Below, piece after piece: positions 36,101 through 48,100 of a stretch of DNA of 64,000 bases. Within the stretch, counting starts at the first letter, position 1; every line of letters begins with the position of its first letter. The translations under genes and the position numbers were made by a program. The notes under the pieces were generated by a model. That model did no database searches, was not told the DNA's origin, and saw only the letters and a program-made list of their open reading frames with translations. The stretch is taken from contig VZDJ01000116.1 in NCBI GenBank assembly GCA_008694505.1, positions 16,268,781-16,332,780 on the forward strand. The letters run 5' to 3'. The stretch is from Cyanoderma ruficeps (Eukaryota > Chordata > Aves > Passeriformes > Timaliidae).

Positions 36101-39100
36101 ATCTGAGGCAGAGCACACGGGAATGAAGGCTGATATGGGCGCACCAGGAAGATAGGGCGACAGGCAGCTTCTGTATCAGTGGTGTGCAAAAGGGATGCTT
36201 GGAAGGAGGCCTAGAGGATTTGAAGCTAGACAAAATAACTTGAAGGTAGGAAGAGGAAAATCTAGGATGAATCTCAAGGGAAATTTTCTGATGATATGGA
36301 TCTTGCTGGGAATTGTCTCCTACTGTCACACTGCTTCCTGGCAGAGGACTGATCCTGTGGAACCTGTTGGTTCCCGGAACTGGAAGTTTTGGGCAAGAAC
36401 AAATGCACTATCCTGAGGCATTCTCAAGCTAGTATCCTTTCAGTAGTCCTAGGGGATTTTTCTCCAATTCAAGAGACCTCTCTAGCCCTGTGATAAAGAT
36501 GTGTCCTACCCAAGCTCTGTCATGTCCCTTCTGACATATCTGAGTGTGGCCAGAGAGCATGTCTTCCTAGCCCAGCTCTAATGCAGCAGACAGAACAGTA
36601 ACTTGGTGTTCCATCAGCTCAGCAAAATGTGTTTGTGGCATGCCTGAGGCATGACCTCTGCCTTACCAATGTTAGGGGAACATGGAGACACTGGAGGCAG
36701 AAAAGTTCTCACTAGCTTTGACCAGCAACCAAAGCAGGGCAGGCATAGTCTTATAGGGGGAATAGTTCATAGTGGGGAATCCAGTCCCTCAGTGTATCTT
36801 TTGGGAAGCCAAAGGAAGAGTAGGAAATATGTGGTTTTCTACAGCAAATGTTTCAAATCATCGGGTTGCTTTTCTGGTGTGTCTTGTGAGCACCCTGGGG
36901 TTTCACTGATCACCAGGCTGGGACAAGATTAGTGCTTGCCCTCCTGCAGTTGGAAAGTCTATTGGTTTTATTCTTGTCTTCTACCAGCTGAGAGCATGGG
37001 CTCTGTGTTCCAAACAAGTGTTGCAAGAACCTAAGACATGGATGACATCCACAGACTCTCACACCCTCTGTCAAGGGCATGTTGTGGTTGTCTCTTGGTT
37101 TGTTATAGGAGCTTTGTGTTTGGCATGAAAAATTTGGAATACATTGTGCCCTGCGGTGGAGAGGCATTACTGGAGTGTGTATTTCTATAGCCTTCTGGAA
37201 ACTTATTTTGTGTGTTGGCACCAGACTTCATAACCCAAGTAATCCCTTCAAGCCCGTTCCTGTCAGCGGGTGGACCAGTTGGAGCAGGGAACCGTGCAGC
37301 TGAGACTGCATGGCACTGTGTAGGCACTGGTCTGTCTTGCAGGGAGCAGCTCCTCTCCTGATATTCAGGTAACTGTGGGTAAGGGCTGGGAAGAGGATGG
37401 GCTCCGCATCAGGGTTGAGCCAGGGGCAGCCTGAAGGCCTCAGTTTGCCCCAGCAAGGTGTGGAGCAGAGCCCAGCCTCTTCTAGACCACATTGTTTCCT
37501 CCATTCCATCCGGGGTGGGAAGAAGATCTGGTATCCCACCTCTGCTCTGTGGCTTCCTGCGGTCTCACACATGCTCTGTTTCCCTTCCCCGAGGACATTG
37601 GTCTCCGGGCAGGGCCTCTGCATGCTCCAGTGCCCTCCTCTTCCCTGCCTCAAAGCTGCCTGCGGAGAGGTTTTGGCAAAGCCGTGGAGCCGGTTTGGGC
37701 GGTGAAAGCCTGCGCAGCCTGGCTCGGCTCCTCGCTCGGGGCTGGTTACTGATTACTTTGGGCAGCAGGTGGAGGAGCCCAGGGCTGCCAGCGATTGGGC
37801 CCGTGCCTTTGCTGGCTGGTTTCAGGAAGCAGCACCTGCGTTTCACTTGGGACAGCAGAGCGGAGAAGCAGCGTCAGCCTGGGGTTGGGCTCAGGGAGCA
37901 GAGAGTGAGGGGAGTCGGCCCCTGCGCCACACCCCACAGGACTATGTACGCCTCTCCTTAGAGGAAACACTGCATGGAGGATCCGAGCCGGGAACCGCGG
38001 CTCCTCAGCTGGGAATATGAGGACTGTTGTGCTGTACGGAGAGAGGACGCGGCTGGCTGCAACGACAGACCCAGGGCGACAAGGAGGCAGTACCTGGGCA
38101 GCCGAGGAGCAGACAGTGGCTGGGACAGTTCCAGGAGACAGGAGGACATCTCTGTGGACCAACAGGGTGGGAATGGAGACGGTGGAGGTTTTTGGAAGGG
38201 AGAGATGCAGTACATGGACTGCAGGAGAGCAGACAATGTTTGGGAAAGCAAAAGACAGGATATAGAGGACAGAAAGTACAGGGTGTATGAGAGGGAGGGT
38301 GTTCAATACAGAAACTGCAGTTCTGAGATAAGAGGAGGGCGGAACAGAGAGGACAGAGTACCTGGGCAGTATAGGGGGAGAGGAAGGCAGTATGGAGAGG
38401 ATAGAGGCCTTGGAGACTGTAGGGAGGGGGAAAAGTGGTATCAGGACTACAGAGATCCTAGGGACTACAGTGAGGATGGAAGACATTATAGGAAAAAGGA
38501 ACTGTGGCACAGGCAAGAGAGGGACTCTGGGGAGTATAGGGAGAGAAGAAGGCAGTATAGAGAGGATGGAGGCAATCGAGTATATAGGGAAGGGGAAAAG
38601 TGGTATAGAGCTGATGGAAGCCCTAGGGCATATAGAGAGCAGGAAAGGCCACGTGCAGGTATCAGGGACCAAGTAGACGAAGAAGACATTGAACGGCACA
38701 GGCGGCCTGAAGGCCGTGTCATGGACCACAGAAGTCCAGACAGAGGTTGTGAAGTTCCTGCATTTGCAGCCAGGTCCTGGGGAGACGGTAGCATGAACCT
38801 GGGGTCAGGTACCTGCTACACACAGTTCGAGACGTGCATCATTGACTCCGATGGCTGTGGGGAGCTGGAGGGAGAAGGCCTAGGGCCTGGGATGGCAGGC
38901 AGGAGCAGCAATGGAGCAGAGCACTCGAGGGTACGCACGGGCCGGCCGGACTGGAGCCAGGTCTGGGAGCAGGAAGCCGAGGAAGCCAACAGGGTGGGCT
39001 CTGTGCTACAGCGAAACAGCTTCTACAGACGGACGGCTCCCAGTGCCCTGCGGCACTCAGAGTTTGTGCAGACTGCGAAGAAAAAGCAAGGTACACAGGG

Positions 39101-42100
39101 AAATGGTGGGCAATTCCCTTGGGTGTGCCTTCACCCTGCCCTGGCACCAGGGCAGCACTGGGAGTTGGTACACGTGGGTGGCAGCGCAGACAGGCTCTCA
39201 CAGGAAGGCTCCTCCCTGGGACTTACTGAAATGAGCATCATGGTCATCACCCCTCCGTGCAGCCTCTGTAGGGGATTTTGTGGAGGCTCAGGTGGGAGGG
39301 AAGCACAGGTGGCACAGACTCAAGGCTGTCCTTTCTGTTGCTCCTGCATGTTTTAGGTACACTGGTACACCCTAAAACTTGTGGCCCTGATTTGTCTGCT
39401 CTCTCAGGCCCTTGAGGAGGTTCCTCATGAGGGAAAGGGTGAGATGCTGGGCTTATTCCCACTGCCTGTTTATAACCCATCATGAATAGATTCTGTGTGT
39501 AAGAACCAATTCCTGACCCTGAGCGTGACTATGGCAGCTGCTGACAGGCAGCACAAAGCAGGAAATAGATGAAGCTGTTGTAGCACTCAGATATATGCAG
39601 AGAGCAAGTACTCAGAGTTGCATAATTCACCTGGGCAGGATACTCAGGCACCTGCATGTTGGGGGGCTGTCACCAATGGGAATCTCTTGCATCATCACCC
39701 CTCAGTACTGCAGTGGTCCCTTGCCTGTGCTACAACAGTTGTATGCCCTGTGTCCTGGGTCTCCAAGCCATCACCAGTCTCTAGTCCCATCAAATAGCAC
39801 CCTGGAGCTGGAGAATTACCAAAGTGGGAGGCTTAGGCTGTCCTGGCATGGGTGAAATCACTCTGTTGACACTGTGGCTCTGTCAGAGTCGGCTGCAGAC
39901 AGATTTGTGCAACTTGGCTTGTTGCAAGAATATTTGGGGNNNNNNNNNNNNNNNNNNNNNNNNNNNNNNNNCAGAGGGGCAGAAGGAGCCCTTCTTGATG
40001 GACAGGCTTCCATGTGTCTGAAAACCTGTTTGTTCCTGTGCCCTTTCTGCCAGCCTTTGTCTCATGTAGCTGTGTGTGTGAACTGTCTGTGAAGTGGGAT
40101 TGAAATGGAGAGGAAAACTCTGCAACAGCCAAAGTGATGGCAGAGCTGGGAGGCAGTGACTACCTTAGCCTTAGCATGAAATCTGTCCTTTGGAGATACT
40201 TGATTAAGCAGGCTCTGATGGCTGCCTTTCTGCACTCTCACGCCATCCTGTAAGGGTGGGACTTTGCTCAGCCGTGTCCCCAGGGTGAGGAAAGGGAGAG
40301 GCTTTGTGGTGCCAAGATGTCCAAAGGGCAGCAGGGGAGCCAGGAGGAGGCCAGGAACAAAGTGGGGTGGGAAATGGTCCACAAAGCCTTAGAAGGCTGG
40401 AGCAATGCTGGCTTCTCCAGGTTTTGCAAGAGTTGAAGGGACAGACTGTGATGCCAAGTGAAAGCCTATACTCTTCAGGGTTACAGGATTCTTCGCCACT
40501 GTGGCAGGCTCAGGGGCATGGGAATAGCTGTGAGAGGTACAGGGTAGGATGCCCTCATCATCAGCACCAGTGTCGCACAGCAGAACAGGAGAGATGAAAG
40601 CTCCAGGTATTTCAAACACTGTCTGTGCACCCTGTGGCCTCTTTCTAGCTGCAATTGTCTGTTACTTTACCCCTCTTGCCCTGCTGGGGCACAGTGCTGG
40701 ACCAGCAACAGCCCTCCTTGGCAGTGCTTTGCTGTTGTAGCTGCCTGAATGTAAGTTCCCACAAGCAGCTCCCCAAAAGAGCTCCCAGTGTGCTTGGCAG
40801 GAGACACCCTCCTATGCAGCTGGCAGCAAAAACTCAGCTCTGGTTCTCGCTCAGTGTGTGCTCCAGGCACCTTTTCTAATGCTGTTTACTTCTCTAACAG
40901 ATTCCTCCCCCATCCACTGAGTAACAGAACTTGGGACTTGAAAGCCCCAGCAGAGATCACAGAATCATGGAATGGTTTGGGTTGGAAGAGAACTAGAGGG
41001 GTACCCAGTTCCAATGCCCCTGCCATGGGCAGGGGTGCCACACACTAGATCAGGCCATGTCCAGCCTGCCTTGAATACTTCCAAGCCAGTAGAGATGATT
41101 TTTTCTGTTAGCAGGGTTATCACACTTCTTACAGATTCCTCTATAGTGTAACTGGGTGACAGCTGCTTGGTTAGAGCACCTTTTCTGGGATGAGACTCAG
41201 ATATGGCTGCCCGACACATCAATAGGAGAACCCACCTGGCATAGTTTTGCTGCTTAGTCACCATCTTTCTTAAAGGTTTTGCATGCTTTTCATTTCATTT
41301 CATGAAATGCTTTGCATTTCAGCTCTGAACCTCAACCTTTTTCTCTTGAATTAGAGCTTTTAAGTTGATGGATGTTCTTCTCAGGCAGGTACCATAATTA
41401 AGTCATTTCTCAGTCTTCAATTCTTTGTAGTGAATGGAGTCTTAAAATACCCATGTCAAAGACTCACAGGAAGACCTTTAAGTGTTTATTCTTCCTGGTG
41501 CTCACTCATTTTTCAGTTCAGACTCTTTTAAAATTGTGGACTTGAGAGCTGGGTGAGGCATGTGAGTATGCTCACATGAGGTGAGGGTGTCAGCACTAGT
41601 TTACCTTGCTATGCTCCTGTGCCCTTGTCCAAAACCCCAGTGGTCTTCTGCAACATTCAGGGAACTCCTGTTGAATTTTGTCTGATCAAGCCAAAAAACT
41701 ACTGCCCAGAATACAGTCCCGCATGTGGCTGTGTTTCTTGTTCCTATTAATACATTAATGTGTTTGTCTGCATTAAACCTGCTTGGTTTGATTAATTCCA
41801 TCTTATTCAGGGTACCCTATATGACTCAGTGACTCATATACCTCATCTTTATTTGTGATCCGATTGAATTGATCTTCACTTCTCTACATGACAGCAGTGA
41901 TTTTCCATTTTCTTTATTATGTGGGATTAACTAAATTTAGTCTCTGGAGAACCTGTTTAAAAATGCCTTCTTTTCTGGATAGTCTCCATTCCACTGGCAG
42001 TGGATTTTCAAGGGGTTTTTTTTTCTTTCTCTTTCTTTTTCTTTTTTTTTTTTCTGTAAGAAAACCCCACAGCTGCAAAANGAACTAAGCAGAAAATTTA

Positions 42101-45100
42101 TTGTATAATTCTACCCTTTTACCGGGTTTGCCAGAAATCATACTCTCTGCCTACTTATGGGATTGCGTCACTGCAGGGTTTCCTTTGTCCTGGATGGAAA
42201 TAAAGCTCCATTATAAAGTAGCATTTTATTTCCTCATTTAAAAGATGAAAACTGAATTCTACCATCCATGGATTTTTCTTGATGTCTTTCTTTTTTCATT
42301 TTTCTGTGCTTCAGAATTCCTGGTGTGTCTATTATCTGGCTTTCTATGTTCATTTATATATTTATATTTGCCTTCTTTATTGAAGCACAGATACAGGGCA
42401 GATTTTTCATCAGTACTGTTCTCTTCGTGTTTTTTGAATTGTCTATTTAAAACATCCTTTTAAAGAATTTTCAGCTTTCGTTGTTTTGTCTATCTGTGGT
42501 TTTGCTCACACTTTTGTTGATGCCCTGCCTCAGCTTTAGCAGCTTAGCTCTTTTACACCATCATATTACTTCAATTTTCTCTGTGTCAAGGGTCGGAATT
42601 ATTCTCTGCTCACACCGAATGCCATGGGGCTCTCTGGGCAACCAGAGGCTGTTTGGGGCCAAGGTTGTGGTCTTATCTGGCATAGAGACATCCGAACCAA
42701 GCAGTCTCTGCATTAAACATGTTTGGGACACCAAGCCGCTCCCATGGCCCTGGAGAAGCATCCTTGTTCTGCCCCTGTTCAGCTCACTGGTGTATTACCA
42801 ATGTCTGGAGTGAGAGTTTTCACCCCAGCCAGATCCTGCTCCTGGCAGCGAGTTTCGCCTTTTGCTGAGATTAATTATTCCCTGCCCTAGTTTCATCGCC
42901 TTCCCTCTCATGGTCGGCGTTGGCTCCTCCCCTCCTGGCCTCCACATACTTCAAATATTTGCAGCTGGTTTGTTTTGTCCTGAGTCACTGCTTGACTGTG
43001 CTGAGCTGTGGGCCCGGGGCCGCGCTTGTCTGGCGGCTGTGTGCAGCTCCACCGGAGATTCCTGGCATTGTCCTGGCGCTGATGGGCGGCACGTCGCTTT
43101 CCAGGTAGCGTTAGCCCTGCCGGGCTGCGGGATGCTGCCAGGTGAGCCTGAGGAGGAGCAGCTGGGGGGCGGTGCAGACTTCTGGGTGAGCCCTGCAGCG
43201 TGGTGGACATGCATCCCTTTGGATCTGGTCTTTGTGTGGGTCAACTCTGCTCCCAGAGTGAGGCAGGGAAAGCCTCTAATTGCATGTGCGTTCCCACTCG
43301 GGGGTTGGGTAATAACAACTCAAAGTTTTTGTTAATTGGAAGAAAGTTGATGACAGTGGCGTTTCTCAGACGAGCAGGATGAGCCGTGTGATTGTAATAG
43401 CAAATCACAACCTCCCCAGAAAGGGCAGAGGTAGGAGGAGTGTGCTCCATCTTCACACCTCATTGCCGGGGCTGAATTAGGAGCTGGTGTTGGATCTCTC
43501 ATGGATTCAGCAGGGTTACTAGCAAAGCTTAAAAGCAGGTGCTCCTGGGAGGCTGTCTCAGACCATCTAACTGAGGAGAAACAGGAGAATAGAATCTGAA
43601 TCTCTGAAAATTGTGATTGAGAACATTATTTCTGCAAATGTATTTCTGAATGCCTATTTGGCAACTGTGTCATGGGTAAACATGAATTTGTCACTGGATT
43701 GGAATTTGGTGGCTTCATTAAAAATACGAGTCATATTCCTGCAGGCCAACAAAGTCCACTCAAGCTGTGGTGGATGTCTTAGCATCACCAAAGTTGGTGG
43801 GCATGATGAATCAAATTGAAAGGTAACATTTAAAAATCTGTGGAGTAAAATGGAGATGTGTTTAAAAAATACTTTCTAGATGACCAAAATCCACAGCTGT
43901 GAAATTGGTGGGTTTAGTTAACTGCTTAATAAGCCTCATTTAGGGAGAGCTGCTATTAGACATACAGAAATGTGTGACAAACAGGAAAAAATAAATTCAT
44001 GACAATTAACAGTGATAGTATGAAATACAAAAAAGTGAGAGTTTTTAAATGCATCAGAAAGAAACATTAAGTAATACATATTGGTCAGATATAAGAGCCA
44101 AAATATTACAAATAAATTCTGTATTTGAATATTTTGAGCTGTAAGTGTTTGGAAAGAAGTAGGACAACTTTTGAGTTCATTGCTGAAGGAGGATGCTAGA
44201 CTAGTGATAAACAAGAGTTCCAGGAGACTTGACTGCAATGTAGTCTTGTTTTTGAAGGAATCTTGGAATTTTCAGAAATAGCAAGAAGGCCAGAGGAGAA
44301 TAAATTTGTGAGTTTTCAAAATCATGCAAATACTGATACAGCATAAGTGGGTAGAACTGATGGCCAGCATTGTGCCAGGTCAACTAGGCTGAGCTGATGA
44401 CTATTGTGGGCTTAAAATCTGTGCAGGGAAGGTTTTAATTTCCTTTCCATAGGCAGGGGCTTCAGACTTGCCAAAGGAGAGTGTCATGGAGCTGGCAATC
44501 TCACAAGTGTGGGTTGAATCCTTGCCACAGGGTACTTTCTGTAAGGGCCTGACCTAGATTTACTTGCCTGGGGTTTGCTTGGTAGAGCGTGGGGAGCTGC
44601 TGCTATTGCCAGCAACACTGGGCATCCCCAGCTCTGTTTTAGGGAGCTGGAGCCAAACACATGGTGTGACTGCAATTCAGCTATGGCTAAGGCTGGGAGC
44701 ACAGCAGAGTTGTTTGGTGGTACAGTAAACTCTCGAGGTGTCCTTTACAAAACTTAATGTGGTGACATTTCGCCTGGGGCTAAATATGAAATCCTGTTCT
44801 TTGACCAAAGCAAATGTAATATTTTCCATTTGTCTTCCCAAATGCTGCTCTATGGGTCATTTACAGCTGTGATTTTGGCTTATCTTCATTTTCAAGATTC
44901 TTCCCAGCCCACCCCATACAGTAGTATCCTCTCACCCACCCACCCCCTCTGGGTTTCACACACCTGTTTGCATTGCAAATTAACACCTTCCTGTTTCTTC
45001 CAGGCTGCCTTCCCACTTGAGCTTGCTCTCCTGCGAAACAAACGCCATGCCTTCTTTAAAATAACTCATTTGTTGTTACTTCATTAACTCTCTGAGCCAC

Positions 45101-48100
45101 AAAGACCTGCTGACTGTATTATCTTAGTGTTTAGTTGTCCCTCCTGTACATTTTTCTGCTCATATCCTGTTCAGGCTCTGAGTGCTGTGTCCAGGGATAT
45201 CCCTGTGGGGGTTTGTGGAGGACCTTGCATAGCAGGGCCCAGTCTGCTGCTGAGACTTTGCAGATGCTGTGGAAATGCAAAGAGCAAAACCAGTTAAACC
45301 CAGCATTTATTCTGAGGCTGTCCTTGCAGGTTCCTGCTGCACTGGAGTTGATAAAGTTCATCACTGGGGCCTGCTGGAAAGCCAAGACAACTCTGATGGG
45401 GTTAGTTTTAAAGATACTTGCCAATAGGAATCAGCGAGGCCTTTTCTTCCCAGTGATTGCCTACTAAATGTAGTGCTGGTTGTGTCACTGGATCGTTCTC
45501 CATGGATCGTTCTCCATGGAGCTGTTTTTTTTGCCTCTCCCCAGGCTAAATTTCAAGGCAGGGCAGCAGAGATGCCAGCTTAGAGAGACTATTTTCCACA
45601 TTGAGGGCATCTGTGTTGCAGCTGGGTTTCCCATTTACCTGGCTGGCACTGGGAGTGATTTTGAAGTTGTTCTTTCTGCAGAGAGGCAGGCACAATGGTT
45701 CGTCCTCGGCCCAGGTAGCTGTAAGAACTCGTTGTTTGATGCTGATGCTCCTGGTTTCTGCCGCGGCTGCTCTGCAATGGGAAGGGCCGAAAGGGTTTCA
45801 GATAATCATGGGCCGAGTCAGTGTCTCAGCTTGGGTGTCTTTTGTTTCTCGGGTTTTTTCAGTGTGAAGACCCTCACCTGGGGGAGCAGTGGACAGGATG
45901 CTTAGGCTGAGGCCGTGTTTCATGCTGCTGTGCTGGGTGCTGCCATCGCCCTACAGAGCACGGCTGGAGGCTGCTTGTAGCCTGCCCAGCACCTGGGCAG
46001 AAGCGGCTGGGAGCATGGGGGTCTCTTGGGGCTCTGCACAGTCAGTGCTGTGGTACCAGGATAAGGCCCAAGCCCTGCTGGGTGTCCCTGGGATTAAGCA
46101 GGGCTGAACCTCTGTTGTCTGACGCTGTCATCGGAGAGGTCAGGGACATGGAGATCTGGAAGTGCGTGTCCTGCAAAAACATTCCTAGAAACGTCTGAAC
46201 TGGGGCATGTCTGCAGCTCTAAAAAAATTCCGCTGATGGAGGGCAGCTGGGGCTCCGTAGCAGACAGTGCATTTGTGGAATCAGCCATTGCATGAAACGG
46301 GGTACCCGAGGCAGGGTGGAGCTGCAAGGGGCTCCATACTCCCCGAAATGGGGGAGACCCGAGTGTTCTGGCCTCAGGGGTGACCAGGGAGGCGCGGGGG
46401 GAGCGCTGTGGCCGTGGTTTCGGTCCGAGGGCACAGCCTTTAAACGCAGGCAGGTGGGGCAGAGAGCGGCGGGGCCCAGGAATCTGCGGGGGGATAAAAT
46501 GTCTCAATGGAAGCGGGAGGGGGCTGGGCCGGCCCGGGGCCGCAGGTGGCACAGAAAACCAGGAGGAGAGGCGGCCGCGGGGGTCTGGACGGGGCCGAGG
46601 AGGGCGGCCCGCAGCCCCGGGCCCTGCGGGCGGGGCGGCCCTGCCCGGCCCCATGGCCGGGCTCCAGCTCCAGGCTTTGCCGGCGGCAGCACCATTGCGG
46701 TGCCCGGGGTCCTCCGCGGCCATTGAGATGGAAATGCCCCGGGCCTGGAGAACTGAGACCCTGTTCCCAGCCTGAGGGAGGGGCGGCCGCCATTCCCTCC
46801 GTGTCTGCAGCTTCCCGGAGCCGCGGAGCTGGAGAGCGGGGTGGGAGAGGACCCAGGCCCCGGCCGGCAGCAGGCCAGACCGTGTGGAGCAGGTTTGTCG
46901 CCCGCCGCCCCGTGCCAGGGCTTTGCGGCGCTCCTGCTGCTGCGAGGGTGGACGGTGGGAGCAGCCGGGTCTCCCTGCAGCCCTGGGGATGGCCCCTCTT
47001 GAAAGGCCCTTGGCTTCTCAGTAGTGCTGCTTCTCAGTCTCATGGGTTGCATGAGCAGCAGTTCAGGTGCTGTTTGTCTCCTGTCCTTCCATTCTTGCTG
47101 GAGCATGCTGATGTCGCTTATCTGTCTTGCAGAGATGACTCTCCTGTCCTCCCAGACACCGTCTCTGGAGCCATCCTCGGCCACCACTGAGAGTGCAGAG
47201 CAAAGGATGCTGGAGAAGAGGGCCAAGGTTATTGAGGAACTGCTGCAGACAGAGCGGGACTATATCAGAGACCTGGAGATGTGTGTGGAGAGGATCATGG
47301 TGCCCCTGCAGCAGGCACAGGTAGGAGCTGGGAGAGGAGGGGAAGCTGTGATGTAGCACTGGTAGATTGGGGTGAGGATACTGAGTGCATTTAGTTCTCA
47401 GAGGTGACTTTGCAGCACGGAAACTCACAGAGGAAATTAAAGCTATTCTGAGGGGGGAGGGTGTTTTCCACAGCTCCCTGCACTTGTTGCAATAAACCCA
47501 TCTGCTTTGAGATCTGGCTGGACCCTTATCCTTGCTGGGAACAAGAGACCTGGCAGCAAGTATCACAGACTGATACTTTTGGGGCAGGAAAAGTTTCTCT
47601 TTGTTTGGTTATAGGTTAAATTCATGGACAGGAGAAATAAGATAGGGGTCTTGGCATGGGGACAGATTGAGTGGGAGGAAAAAGATAAAAACAGGTGAGC
47701 AGAGGCAGGAATTGCTGGGAAAGAGAAGGACACTATGGTAGGACACATATGGGGGACTGGGGGACAAGGGAATGTGTACAGAAGTCACTGTGACGAGAGG
47801 AGGTTGCACCAAGTACCTGCTGTGAAGCTGAGGACTGATGGGTTGCAGGAAGGCAATGGGGGGGCTGTTGAGTCTAACTGGGACATCTCCAGGACATCTC
47901 TTTTCCCATTCACTAGATGCAGAACATAGACTTTGAGGGCCTTTTTGGAAACATCCACATGGTAATTAACTTCTCCAAGCAGCTGCTGTCCACCTTGGAG
48001 GCTTCAGATGCCATTGGTATGGATTCTGCTGTTACCTTTTCTCAGAAGGCAGGGATGGGCGTTGATAGTGGCAGGACATAACAGTTTAAGTGGTGGGAGA

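Larger units (their letters stand above)
35012..47132 (+). other. DNMBP intron 3 (12.1 kb)
   Basis: The largest DNMBP intron. It contains the putative alternative coding exon at 37974-39090, the assembly gap at 39940-39971, a CR1 end near 40955-41085, a pyrimidine tract near 42016-42055 with an N at 42081, and a CpG-rich block at about 46380-46980. A minor CpG cluster lies near 43010-43140. The rest shows no feature I can support. Confidence 0.7.

Noticed and set aside
37746..38729. 327-codon minus-strand frame opposite the purine-rich exon
   Set aside because: It is the complement of a purine-rich repeat, giving a Ser/Pro/Leu/Ile-rich low-complexity product. The + strand has the start, donor and phase logic.
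46094..47226. Minus- and plus-strand frames of 209-240 codons before DNMBP exon 4
   Set aside because: The same CpG-island effect, with no recognisable domain and several frames open together.
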